From Streptomyces sp. NBC_00708 (GTDB lineage Bacteria > Actinomycetota > Actinomycetes > Streptomycetales > Streptomycetaceae), in contig CP108997.1 of assembly GCA_036226585.1 (NCBI GenBank), forward strand, positions 2,232,001 to 2,296,000: 64,000 nucleotides of DNA, in the 5' to 3' direction. Both the position numbers and the translations under genes were made by a program. The notes under the pieces were generated by a model. It had not been told where the DNA came from. It made no database searches and saw only the letters and a program-made list of their open reading frames with translations. Below, one piece after another: positions 8,639 to 17,308 of the stretch; the stretch's first letter is position 1; each line of letters starts with the position of its first letter.

Positions 8639-11600
8639 TCAGGCCTCGTCGGCCGTGGCCGTGACGGACGGGGCGGACTGCTCCGCGGCCACCGTCTTCT
8701 TCGCCGCCGCCTTCTTGGCCGTCGTCTTCTTCGCGGCCGTCTTCTTGGCCGCGGTCTTCTTGACGGCCGCCTTCTTGGCCGCGGTCTTCTTGGCGGTCTT
8801 GCGGGCCGCCTTCTTGGCCGGAGCCGCCTCGGCGCCGGCGTCGGCCTCCGCCTCGGGGGCCTCCACCACGACGACCGCGGCCTCCTCGGCCCCCGCCGGG
8901 GAACCGGCGGGCGCGCTGACCTTGCGGGTGGCGCGGCGCCGGACACGCGGCGGCGCGGCCGGCTCCTCGGCCGGGGCCTCGGCGTGCGACGCCTCGACGA
9001 CCGGGTCCTCGGCGGCCACCGGGTCGGGGCCGGCGGCCGGCTCCTCGGCGGCTACGGGCGCGGGCTGCTCCGCCGGGGCCGGCTCGGTCACGACCGTGTC
9101 GGCCGGGGCCGGCGAACCCGCCGGGGCGGTCGCCTTACGGGTGGCCCGGCGGCGCGTCCGTCCCTGCGGTGCCTCGGCCGGTGCCTCGGCCGGGGCCTCG
9201 GCGGGCGTCTCGGCCACCGGCTCCGGGGCCACGACGGGCTCCGGCTCCGCGACCGGCTCGGCCACGATCTCCGCCGCCGGGGCGGGGGCGGACTTCGGGG
9301 CACCGGCCGGGGCCGATGCCTTACGGGTCGCCCGGCGCCGGCCACGGCCGCGCGAGGCGGCCGCCTCGGCCTCGGCCGCGCTGCTGTACAGCTCCTCGTC
9401 CGGGACGAACTCCGGCTCGGGCAGGGCCACCGGCGCGGCGACCTCCGCCGCCACCTCGGCCTCGGTCTCGGCCTCCGCCTCGACGGCGTGGTCGTGGTCG
9501 TGCTCGTGGCCGAGGTCCTGGCCGGCACCGCCGCGGCGCTTCTTGGAACGCTTGCCGCCACCGCCGCCGCCCGTCGAGGAGGGCTGCTCCATGTGGACGA
9601 TGACGCCGCGGCCGTTGCAGTGGACGCAGGTCTCGGAGAAGGACTCCAGCAGCCCCTGGCCGACCCGCTTGCGGGTCATCTGGACCAGGCCCAGCGAGGT
9701 GACCTCGGCGACCTGGTGCTTCGTACGGTCCCGGCCCAGGCACTCCAGCAGGCGCCGCAGCACCAGGTCCCGGTTGGACTCCAGCACCATGTCGATGAAG
9801 TCGACGACCACGATGCCGCCGAGGTCGCGCAGCCGCAGCTGGCGCACGATCTCCTCGGCCGCCTCCAGGTTGTTCTTGGTGACGGTCTCCTCCAGGTTGC
9901 CGCCCTGGCCGGTGAACTTGCCGGTGTTGACGTCGACGACGACCATCGCCTCGGTCTTGTCGATCACCAGCGAGCCGCCGCTCGGCAGGTAGACCTTGCG
10001 GTCCAGCGCCTTCATGAGCTGCTCGTCGATCCGGTACGTCGCGAAGATGTCGACCTCGGAGGTCCACCGCGACAGCCGGTCCGTCAGGTCGGGCGCCACG
10101 TGCGAGACGTAACCGTGGATGGTCTCCCACGCGTCGTCGCCGCTGACGATGACCTTGGAGAAGTCCTCGTTGAAGATGTCCCGGACGACCCGGACGGTCA
10201 TGTCCGGCTCGCCGTACAGGAGCGTCGGCGCGTTGGAGCTGCCGGTGCTCTTCGACTTCTTCCGGATCTCTTCCCACTGGCCCTGCAGCCGCTCGACGTC
10301 GCGGCGCAGCTCGTCCTCGCTCGCGCCCTCGGCGGCGGTGCGCACGATGACGCCCGCGTCCTCGGGAACGATCTTCTTGAGGATGGTCTTCAGCCGGGCG
10401 CGCTCGGTGTCGGGCAGCTTGCGGCTGATCCCCGTCATCGAGCCCTCGGGCACGTAGACCAGGTAGCGGCCGGGCAGCGAGACCTGGCTGGTCAGGCGGG
10501 CGCCCTTGTGGCCGATCGGGTCCTTGGTGACCTGGACCAGGACGGACTGGCCGGACTTGAGCGCGGTCTCGATACGGCGCGGCCCGTGAGCCATGCCGAG
10601 CGCCTCGAAGTTGACCTCGCCCGCGTACAGCACGGCGTTGCGGCCCTTGCCGATGTCGACGAACGCGGCCTCCATGGACGGCAGCACGTTCTGGACCTTG
10701 CCCAGGTAGACGTTGCCGACGTAGCTGGTGGCCTGCTCCTTGTTGACGTAGTGCTCGACGAGCACGTTGTCCTCGAGGACGCCGATCTGGGTGCGCTCGC
10801 CGCTCTGGCGGACGACCATGACGCGCTCGACGGCCTCGCGGCGCGCCAGGAACTCCGCCTCGGTGATGATCGGCACCCGGCGGCGGCCCTGCTCGCGGCC
10901 CTCGCGGCGGCGCTGCTTCTTGGCCTCCATACGGGTCGAGCCCTTGATGGACTGGACCTCGTCGAAGCCGGTGCCGGGCTCCCGCTCCTCCTTCTTGCGG
11001 GGCTCACGGACCTTGACGACCGTGCGCTCCGGGTCGTCCGCGCCGTTCTCGGCCTCGGACGCGGCGTCACCGCTGCGACGACGGCGGCGACGGCGACGGC
11101 GGCTGCTGCTCGTGCCGGAGGCGGACTCGTGCTCGTCCTGCTCCTCGTCGCCCTCGTCCTCGGACTCCTGGGCGGCCTCGTGCTCGTCCTCGGCGTGGTC
11201 GGCCCCGTCCGCGTGCTGCGGCTCGGCGGACTCGTCCTCGGCGGTCTCGCCCCGGCGGCGGCGACGGCCGCCCCGGCGACGGCGGCGCGACGGGCGGTCG
11301 CCGTACTCGTCGGAGTCGTCGCCGTCCTGCTCGGCGTCGGCGGCGGCCTCCGGCTCCTGCTCGTCCTCGGCCTGCTCCGGGGCGGCGGCCACCGGCTCGG
11401 CGGTCTCCGCCTCGGCGGCCTCACCACGACGGCGGCGACGGCGGCGCGAGCCGCCCTGCGACGCGGCCTCGGCGGGCGCGGTCTCGGCGGGGGCGGTCTC
11501 GGCGGCGGTCCGCTCCTGGACCGGGGTGATCTCGTCCTCGGGCTCCTCCTCGTGGGAGGCGGCAGCCGCGGCGGCCGCCGCGGTCTCCGGGGTCTGGAAC

Positions 11601-12850
11601 ATCGGCTCGGCGAAGACCGGCGCCTGGAAGACGGCGACGGCCGGGCGCGTCGCCCGACGGCTGCGGCGCGCGGGCTCCTCCGCCTTGGCGGTGAACTCGG
11701 GGCGGCCGGCGGCAGAGGTGGCCCGGCGGCGCTGACGGCCGCGCGGGGCGGCCTCCTCGACCTCGACGGGCTCGGCGGCCAGCTCCTCCACGGCGGCCTC
11801 GGGCAGGCTCTCGCCGGTCTGGGCCTCGGCGGGCTGCTCGGCCGGCTGCTCGTCGGCGGGCTTCGGCGCGCCGGCCGGGGCCGTCGCCTTGCGGGTCGCG
11901 CGGCGACGGCCACGCGGCGCCTCGACGGGCGACTCGGCGGCCTCGGGCGCCTCCTCGGTCTCCGCAGGCTCCTCGTCCTCGTCGGTGACCTCGTCGACGG
12001 GCTGAGCGGCGGCGGCCTGCGGGGCGCCGGCCGGGGCGGAGGCCCTGCGGCGGGTGCGGCCGCGCGGGGCCTCGGCGGGCTCGGCGGCGGGCTCGGCAGC
12101 GGCGGGCTCGGGGGTCTGCACGGCCTCCGCCACGATCTCCACGGGCTCGGCGGCCTTCGGCGCACCGGCCGGGGACGTGGCCTTGCGCACCGCGCGACGA
12201 CGCGGGCGGGCCGGGGCAGCGGAATCGGCTGCCGGTTCGGGGCTCTCCGCCACGGGGGCCTCCTCGACGCTCTCGGCAGGCTCGGCGGCCTTCGGCGCAC
12301 CGGCGGGGGACGTGGCCTTGCGGACGGCACGGCGGCGGGCGCGCGGCGCCTCGGGCTCGGCGGCCGGCTCGGGGGTCTCGGCCACGGGGGCCTCCTCGAC
12401 GCTCTCGACGCTCTCGGCAGGCTCGGCGGCCTTCGGCGCACCGGTGGGCGACGTGGCCTTGCGGACCGCGCGGCGGCGGGTGCGCGGGGTCTCCGCGGCG
12501 GGCTCCGCCACGGGCTCGTCCGCGACCGGCTCGGGGGTGGGGGCGGGCTCGGCGCTCTCGGCCGGCTCGGTGGCCTGCGGGGCGCCGGCCGGGGCGGTGG
12601 CCTTGCGGACCGCGCGGCGGCGCGGGCGGGCCGGGGCGGCGGTGTCGGAGGCGGGCTCCGCGGCCTGCGGGGACTCTGCGGCGTCAACGGCCGGTATGGC
12701 CGAGGCTTCGGCGGCGGCCCGGTCGCCCGTGGACGGCGGGCCGGCGGGGCGGGAAGCGGCGCGGCGCCTGCGGCGCGGCGGCAGCTTGTCCCCGGGGGTG
12801 TTGTTGTCTTCTGCGTTTCCGGCGGTGCCGGATTCGTTCGGCTGAGGCAT
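8639..12850 (-). CDS. rne: ribonuclease E/G family endoribonuclease with long repeat tails
   Basis: 1403-residue RNase E/G, the central endonuclease of mRNA turnover and rRNA maturation. The catalytic core occupies roughly residues 660-1090: S1 domain around residue 690 (YVGNVYLGKVQNVLPSMEAA), the Mg-binding VVDVNTGKFTG near 970, and the zinc-link CVHCNGRG near 1075. About 600 residues before and 300 after are low-complexity, alternating Arg-rich blocks (RRRAVRKATSPAGAPK type) with acidic Glu/Pro/Ala blocks. The extreme C-terminus is a Lys/Ala tail of histone-like character. This core-in-the-middle layout is known for Streptomyces RNase ES. ATG 12850 is preceded by GGGAG; the in-frame extension to 13000 is ignored. 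Not co-transcribed tightly with galU: 101 bases and a hairpin intervene. Confidence 0.95.
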   Translation of the reverse strand: MPQPNESGTAGNAEDNNTPGDKLPPRRRRRAASRPAGPPSTGDRAAAEASAIPAVDAAESPQAAEPASDTAAPARPRRRAVRKATAPAGAPQATEPAESAEPAPTPEPVADEPVAEPAAETPRTRRRAVRKATSPTGAPKAAEPAESVESVEEAPVAETPEPAAEPEAPRARRRAVRKATSPAGAPKAAEPAESVEEAPVAESPEPAADSAAPARPRRRAVRKATSPAGAPKAAEPVEIVAEAVQTPEPAAAEPAAEPAEAPRGRTRRRASAPAGAPQAAAAQPVDEVTDEDEEPAETEEAPEAAESPVEAPRGRRRATRKATAPAGAPKPADEQPAEQPAEAQTGESLPEAAVEELAAEPVEVEEAAPRGRQRRRATSAAGRPEFTAKAEEPARRSRRATRPAVAVFQAPVFAEPMFQTPETAAAAAAAASHEEEPEDEITPVQERTAAETAPAETAPAEAASQGGSRRRRRRRGEAAEAETAEPVAAAPEQAEDEQEPEAAADAEQDGDDSDEYGDRPSRRRRRGGRRRRRGETAEDESAEPQHADGADHAEDEHEAAQESEDEGDEEQDEHESASGTSSSRRRRRRRRRSGDAASEAENGADDPERTVVKVREPRKKEEREPGTGFDEVQSIKGSTRMEAKKQRRREGREQGRRRVPIITEAEFLARREAVERVMVVRQSGERTQIGVLEDNVLVEHYVNKEQATSYVGNVYLGKVQNVLPSMEAAFVDIGKGRNAVLYAGEVNFEALGMAHGPRRIETALKSGQSVLVQVTKDPIGHKGARLTSQVSLPGRYLVYVPEGSMTGISRKLPDTERARLKTILKKIVPEDAGVIVRTAAEGASEDELRRDVERLQGQWEEIRKKSKSTGSSNAPTLLYGEPDMTVRVVRDIFNEDFSKVIVSGDDAWETIHGYVSHVAPDLTDRLSRWTSEVDIFATYRIDEQLMKALDRKVYLPSGGSLVIDKTEAMVVVDVNTGKFTGQGGNLEETVTKNNLEAAEEIVRQLRLRDLGGIVVVDFIDMVLESNRDLVLRRLLECLGRDRTKHQVAEVTSLGLVQMTRKRVGQGLLESFSETCVHCNGRGVIVHMEQPSSTGGGGGGKRSKKRRGGAGQDLGHEHDHDHAVEAEAETEAEVAAEVAAPVALPEPEFVPDEELYSSAAEAEAAASRGRGRRRATRKASAPAGAPKSAPAPAAEIVAEPVAEPEPVVAPEPVAETPAEAPAEAPAEAPQGRTRRRATRKATAPAGSPAPADTVVTEPAPAEQPAPVAAEEPAAGPDPVAAEDPVVEASHAEAPAEEPAAPPRVRRRATRKVSAPAGSPAGAEEAAVVVVEAPEAEADAGAEAAPAKKAARKTAKKTAAKKAAVKKTAAKKTAAKKTTAKKAAAKKTVAAEQSAPSVTATADEA

Positions 12851-13082
12851 GCGGGCGTTTCTCCCGTCGCGCTCCCGGGCGCCGCACCTGGTTCCGGTCC
12901 GGCTCGGTCCGCGTGGTGGCCGCGGCACCGCCGTCCGGGGCGCGGGCGCCGCACGGGAGCTGAATGTCTGGCTCGCCGGTTCCGTACGCGGTCTGCGCAC
13001 GGCCTGGCGAAAGTCTTATGGGTCAGTGCGCGGCCCGGCCCAGGTGGCTCCCGAGCGCGAGGGCTGCGCTACAACGACCGCC

Positions 13083-13865
13083 TTACGCGGAACCTGCACC
13101 TTCCGGCGCCGTCGCGACGGCGGTCCCGGTGGCCGTGGTTGATGCGGCCGGGGCTGCCTCGCGGTCGGGCGCGAGCGGGTCGGTCACCGTGCCGGACTCC
13201 TCGTCGAAGAGCCCCTGCGCCAGCCTGGTCACCGCTGCGGGGACCGGCGGCGCCAGGTCGGCCACAACGCGGAGACCGGACAGGACGTCGTCAGGCCGTA
13301 CGGCAGGTGTCACGTGCCGAACAACCAGCCGCAGTATCGCACAGGCCCTGTCACCGGACCTATCAGGCGGAAGATCAAGGGTCTGGAGGTCGACCACGGC
13401 GGAACGGGCGTCGAAGGTCCGCATGCCGTTCTTGGTACGGCGCTCGACCTCGACGGTCCCGGCCGCGTTGAACGCCGACACCGCCTTCTCCGCGTCCTCG
13501 GGGGTCACCCCGTCGAGGCGGATCTCCCAGACGGAGGCGGTCAGCCGGTCGGCGAGACCCGAGGTGCGGGCCTCGACGGCGTCCGTGATGTCCAGGCCGT
13601 CCGGCATCGAGTCGTTGAGCAGCTCACGCAGGACGCCCGGGTCACGGGCCTCGGTGAGGGCGATCTCCAGGAACTCGGCCTCGCTGCCCGTACCGGTGGG
13701 GGCGGCGTTGGCGTACGACACCTTGGGGTGGGGGGTGAAGCCCGCCGAGTAGGCCATGGGCACCTGGGAGCGGCGCAGCGCCCGCTCGAAGGCACGCTGG
13801 AAGTCCCGGTGGCTGGTGAACCGGAGGCGGCCGCGCTTGGTGTAGCGCAGTCGGATGCGCTGCAC
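13083..13865 (-). CDS. DUF2344 / TIGR03936 radical SAM-associated protein
   Basis: 260 residues from GTG 13865. The protein carries the family signature RIRLRYTKRGRLRFTSHRD at the N-terminus and GFTPHPKVSYANAAP near residue 42. TIGR03936 proteins accompany a B12-type radical SAM protein of the TIGR03960 family, in other bacteria as its C-terminal fusion; their role is thought to lie in RNA modification but is not settled. The partner lies upstream at 15301-17226, with a repeat-rich membrane gene between them. GTG 13865 has no ribosome-binding site. A CTG codon 14 codons upstream (13905-13907) follows a strong GAGGAG and opens an in-frame LGKRQPEGPPPAPA extension, so the true protein may be 274 residues. 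Confidence 0.88.
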   Translation of the reverse strand: MQRIRLRYTKRGRLRFTSHRDFQRAFERALRRSQVPMAYSAGFTPHPKVSYANAAPTGTGSEAEFLEIALTEARDPGVLRELLNDSMPDGLDITDAVEARTSGLADRLTASVWEIRLDGVTPEDAEKAVSAFNAAGTVEVERRTKNGMRTFDARSAVVDLQTLDLPPDRSGDRACAILRLVVRHVTPAVRPDDVLSGLRVVADLAPPVPAAVTRLAQGLFDEESGTVTDPLAPDREAAPAASTTATGTAVATAPEGAGSA

Positions 13866-13907
13866 CGCCGGTGCGGGCGGCGGGCCTTCGGGCTGTCGCT
13901 TGCCCAG

Positions 13908-13921
13908 TGGTTCTTCTCCTC
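13908..13921 (-). promoter_or_regulatory. ribosome-binding site pointing to a CTG start
   Basis: On the minus strand this reads GAGGAGAAGAACCA, directly followed by CTG at 13905-13907. The spacing is normal for a start codon there, while the annotated GTG at 13865 is 42 bases further on with no purine-rich stretch before it. Confidence 0.6.
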
Positions 13922-13988
13922 GGTGCGGGGCGGGCGCGGTGGCGCGCCGCCCTCGAAATACGGGTGGCCCGGGGGGGTCCGGACCGGC

Positions 13989-15221
13989 TCACCCCTGCGG
14001 TGCGGATTTCTCCGGGAGCGGGGCGAACTCCGGTACGGGCGCCGCGCTGGGCACGGTCGTTGCACTACCCAGAGTACGCGCAAGGGGGCTTCCGAGTTCC
14101 CCGGGCTCGGACGGGGCGGGCCCGCCGACCAGTGCGCGCCAGGCGTCGCGCCTGGCCCGGCGGATCGTTTCGCGGGCCGTGCGCAGCGTCTGGCGGGCCG
14201 TGCGGCCCACCGCCCGCAGCCCCCGCCCGACGGGCGCGAGGACCGCGTCGCGTACGAAACGGCCGACCGGAACGCACACCGTGCGGTACGCCCAGCGCAC
14301 CGGCACGGCGATCAGGTTCCGGGCGAGCCAGGCGAGCGCGCGGCCGACCGCCCGGGAGACGAATCCGGCGACGCGCCAGGCGATGCCGAGCGCGGCGGCG
14401 ATCTCCCGGCCCACCGGGGCCAGGACGTGCCGGTACACCCAGGCGACGGGCACCACGAGCAGCGTGACGACCAGCCACCGCAGGGCGATGCCCAGCCCCC
14501 GGAAGAACGCCTCGATCCCCCGGATCAGCAGATCCAGCGCCCAGGTGATGCCGCGGCCCACCGGGGTGAGCACGCTCCGGTACGTCCACACGAGCGGGAC
14601 CACGATCAGGTACCGGACCAGCCAGGCCGCGGCCAGCCCGACGGGCACCAGGACGTACCGCCACAGCAGCACCACCGGCACCACGAACACGGCGGTGAGC
14701 AGCCACTTCAAGGCGACGCCCACCCACCGCGCCACCGGGACCAGCACCTCGCGGTACAGCCACCGCAGCCCGTGCCCGAGCGGGGTGAGCAGATGCGCGT
14801 ACGCCCACTGGAGCGGCAGCACGATCCCGTACCGCACCACGGGCACCACGACATGGCGCCAGAGCGCGACCCAGGGCCAGACGAACACCGCCCGCGCCAG
14901 CCACACCAGCGCGTGTCCCAGCGGGACGCAGACGTACCGCCACAGCCACCCCGCCGGGATCACCACCAGCACGTCGAACAGCCAGGCCAGGGCCCGCCCG
15001 AGCGGCCGGAACAGCACGCGTTCGGCGGCGCGCACGGTGACGACGAGGGCGTCCCACAGCATCCGGACCGGCAGGACGACGAGGAACACCACGATCCGTA
15101 CCGGGATCCGGATCACCGTGGTGAGGCAGCCGTCACCGCCCTCGTAGTGCGCGGGCGCCTGATGGGCGCCGTACTCCGGCCGTACGGGCGCCCGGTGCTT
15201 TCCCTGTTCCATGCACCCCAT
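13989..15221 (-). CDS. internally repeated multi-pass membrane protein, function unknown
   Basis: 410 residues, unknown function. From about residue 35 to 340 the chain is a series of hydrophobic segments built on one motif, roughly W-x-Y-R-x-V-x-x-P-V-G-x-x-x-x-W-L, which I count about seven times (for example WLWRYVCVPLGHALVWLAR, LLWRYVLVPVGLAAAWLVR, WAYRTVCVPVGRFVRD). Each repeat pairs a hydrophobic stretch with a basic/aromatic rim. The C-terminus turns strongly basic (TARQTLRTARETIRRARRD) and then Pro/Glu-rich. ATG 15221 and ATG 15212 are both possible and neither has a clear ribosome-binding site. It sits between the two radical-SAM-associated genes, apparently in the same leftward unit. 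A membrane location is a direct reading; everything else is open. Confidence 0.75.
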   Translation of the reverse strand: MGCMEQGKHRAPVRPEYGAHQAPAHYEGGDGCLTTVIRIPVRIVVFLVVLPVRMLWDALVVTVRAAERVLFRPLGRALAWLFDVLVVIPAGWLWRYVCVPLGHALVWLARAVFVWPWVALWRHVVVPVVRYGIVLPLQWAYAHLLTPLGHGLRWLYREVLVPVARWVGVALKWLLTAVFVVPVVLLWRYVLVPVGLAAAWLVRYLIVVPLVWTYRSVLTPVGRGITWALDLLIRGIEAFFRGLGIALRWLVVTLLVVPVAWVYRHVLAPVGREIAAALGIAWRVAGFVSRAVGRALAWLARNLIAVPVRWAYRTVCVPVGRFVRDAVLAPVGRGLRAVGRTARQTLRTARETIRRARRDAWRALVGGPAPSEPGELGSPLARTLGSATTVPSAAPVPEFAPLPEKSAPQG

Positions 15222-15228
15222 GACGCGA

Positions 15229-15261
15229 AGGCCCGGCCCGGGGTTTCCCCGGACCGGGCCT
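15229..15261 (-). terminator. hairpin between radical SAM gene and membrane-repeat gene
   Basis: GC-rich stem pairing 15229-15240 with 15250-15261 around a short TTT-containing loop, ending only 8 bases before the downstream start codon. It may terminate the radical SAM transcript or act as a processing site; its closeness to the start could also affect translation of the membrane gene. Confidence 0.6.
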
Positions 15262-15300
15262 CGTCACCGAGCTGTCACACGCCCGCGATCACTTCGCGGC

Positions 15301-17226
15301 TCACTTCACGACCGTCAGCGGCAGCAGCTTCTTGCCGGTCGGGCCGATCTGGATGCTGGTGTCCATCTGAGGGCACACCCCGCAGTCGAAGCACGGCGTC
15401 CAGCGGCAGTCCTCGACCTCGGTCTCGTCGAGCGAGTCCTGCCAGTCCTCCCAGAGCCAGTCCTTGTCGAGGCCCGAGTCCAGGTGGTCCCAGGGCAGGA
15501 CCTCCTCGTAGGTCCGCTCGCGGGTGGTGTACCAGTCGACATCCACGCCGAAGTCCGGCAGCGTCGCCTCGGCGCTCTTCATCCACAGGTCGTAGCTGAA
15601 GTACTCGCGCCAGCCGTCGAACCGGCCGCCGGCCTCGTAGACCGCGCGGATGACGGAGCCGACGCGGCGGTCACCGCGCGAGAGCAGGCCCTCGACGATG
15701 CCGGGCTTGCCGTCGTGGTAGCGGAAGCCGATCGAGCGGCCGTACTTCTTGTCGCCGCGGATCTTGTCCCGGAGCTTGCCGAGCCGGGCGTCCGTCTCCT
15801 CGGCGCTGAGCTGCGGCGCCCACTGGAACGGGGTGTGCGGCTTGGGCACGAAACCGCCGATGGAGACCGTGCAGCGGATGTCGTTCTGCCCGGAGACCTC
15901 GCGGCCCTTGGCGATCACGTTGACCGCCATGTCGCCGATCTGGAGGACGTCCTCGTCGGTCTCGGTGGGCAGCCCGCACATGAAGTACAGCTTCACCTGG
16001 CGCCAGCCGTTGCCGTACGCGGTGGCGACCGTGCGGATCAGGTCCTCCTCCGAGACCATCTTGTTGATGACCTTGCGCATGCGCTCGGAGCCGCCCTCGG
16101 GGGCGAAGGTGAGACCGGAGCGGCGGCCGTTGCGGGTCAGCTCGTTGGCCAGGTCCACGTTGAACGCGTCGACGCGGGTGGACGGCAGCGAGAGGCCGAT
16201 CTTGTCCTCGGTGTAGCGGTCCGCGAGGCCCTTGGCGATCTCACCGATCTCGGTGTGGTCGGCGGAGGAGAGGGAGAGCAGGCCCACCTCTTCGAAGCCG
16301 GTCGCCTTGAGGCCCTTCTCGACCATCTCGCCGATGCCGGTGATGCTTCGCTCCCGCACGGGGCGCGTGATCATGCCGGCCTGGCAGAAACGGCAGCCGC
16401 GGGTGCAGCCGCGGAAGATCTCCACGGACATCCGCTCGTGGACGGTCTCGGCGAGCGGGACCAGGGGCTGCTTCGGGTAGGGCCACTCGTCGAGGTCCAT
16501 GACCGTGTGCTTGGACACCCGCCACGGCACGCCCGACCTGTTCGGTACGACGCGGCCGATACGGCCGTCCGGGAGGTACTCCACGTCGTAGAAGCCGGGG
16601 ACATACACGCCGCCGGTCCTCGCGAGACGGAACAGCACCTCCTCGCGACCGCCGGGGCGGCCCTCGGCCTTCCAGGCGCGGACGATCTCGGTGATCTCCA
16701 GGACCGCCTGCTCGCCGTCGCCGATGACCGCGCAGTCGATGAACTCCGCGATCGGCTCCGGGTTGAACGCCGCGTGCCCGCCCGCGAGCACGATCGGGTC
16801 GTCGATGTCCCGGTCCTTCGCGGCCAGCGGGATGCCGGCCAGGTCCAGGGCGGTGAGCATGTTGGTGTAGCCCAGCTCGGTGGAGAAGCTGAGCCCGAAG
16901 ACGTCGAACGCCTTGACCGGGCGGTGGCTGTCCACGGTGAACTGGGGCACCCCGTGCTCGCGCATCAGCGCTTCGAGGTCCGGCCAGACGCTGTAGGTGC
17001 GCTCGGCGAGGACGCCCCGGCGCTCGTTGAGCACCTCGTAGAGGATCATGACGCCCTGGTTGGGCAGCCCGACCTCGTACGCGTCCGGGTACATCAGTGC
17101 CCAGCGGACGTCGCACTCGTCCCACGGCTTGACGGTGGAGTTCAGCTCACCGCCGACGTACTGGATGGGCTTCTGCACATGCGGGAGCAGAGCTTCGAGC
17201 TGTGGGAAGACCGAATCGACAGACAT
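15301..17226 (-). CDS. TIGR03960 family B12-binding radical SAM protein
   Basis: 641-residue radical SAM enzyme. The cluster motif is CTRGCRFCQAGM (CxxxCxxC, near residue 285), which binds the 4Fe-4S cluster that cleaves S-adenosylmethionine. The N-terminal half resembles a B12-binding-type domain (MYPDAYEVGLPNQGVMILYE, LAGGHAAFNPEP). A second cysteine set near the C-terminus (CRWTPCFDCGVCPQ) may hold an extra iron-sulfur cluster. The exact reaction of this family is not established. ATG 17226 is chosen because homologs as I recall begin with MSV-SVFPQLEALLP; there is no strong ribosome-binding site for it or for the alternative at 17259. The partner DUF2344 protein is encoded two genes downstream. 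Confidence 0.92.
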   Translation of the reverse strand: MSVDSVFPQLEALLPHVQKPIQYVGGELNSTVKPWDECDVRWALMYPDAYEVGLPNQGVMILYEVLNERRGVLAERTYSVWPDLEALMREHGVPQFTVDSHRPVKAFDVFGLSFSTELGYTNMLTALDLAGIPLAAKDRDIDDPIVLAGGHAAFNPEPIAEFIDCAVIGDGEQAVLEITEIVRAWKAEGRPGGREEVLFRLARTGGVYVPGFYDVEYLPDGRIGRVVPNRSGVPWRVSKHTVMDLDEWPYPKQPLVPLAETVHERMSVEIFRGCTRGCRFCQAGMITRPVRERSITGIGEMVEKGLKATGFEEVGLLSLSSADHTEIGEIAKGLADRYTEDKIGLSLPSTRVDAFNVDLANELTRNGRRSGLTFAPEGGSERMRKVINKMVSEEDLIRTVATAYGNGWRQVKLYFMCGLPTETDEDVLQIGDMAVNVIAKGREVSGQNDIRCTVSIGGFVPKPHTPFQWAPQLSAEETDARLGKLRDKIRGDKKYGRSIGFRYHDGKPGIVEGLLSRGDRRVGSVIRAVYEAGGRFDGWREYFSYDLWMKSAEATLPDFGVDVDWYTTRERTYEEVLPWDHLDSGLDKDWLWEDWQDSLDETEVEDCRWTPCFDCGVCPQMDTSIQIGPTGKKLLPLTVVK

Positions 17227-17308
17227 CGCGAACTTTCGAGAGCCGGCAGGGGTGACCATCCAGCGTACCTCGGTGCCCGGACTGCCCGCGCCCGCCGGAG
17301 TACGCCGC

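Noticed and set aside
11840..12620. Regularly spaced repeats resembling a CRISPR array
   Set aside because: They are in-frame coding repeats of the RNase E tail, with degenerate units and no spacer/repeat structure or cas genes.
8549..13471. 1640-codon open frame on the + strand antisense to rne
   Set aside because: It is a shadow of the GC-biased third positions of rne; the translation is Gly/Leu/Arg-rich without domains, while the minus strand gives clear RNase E.
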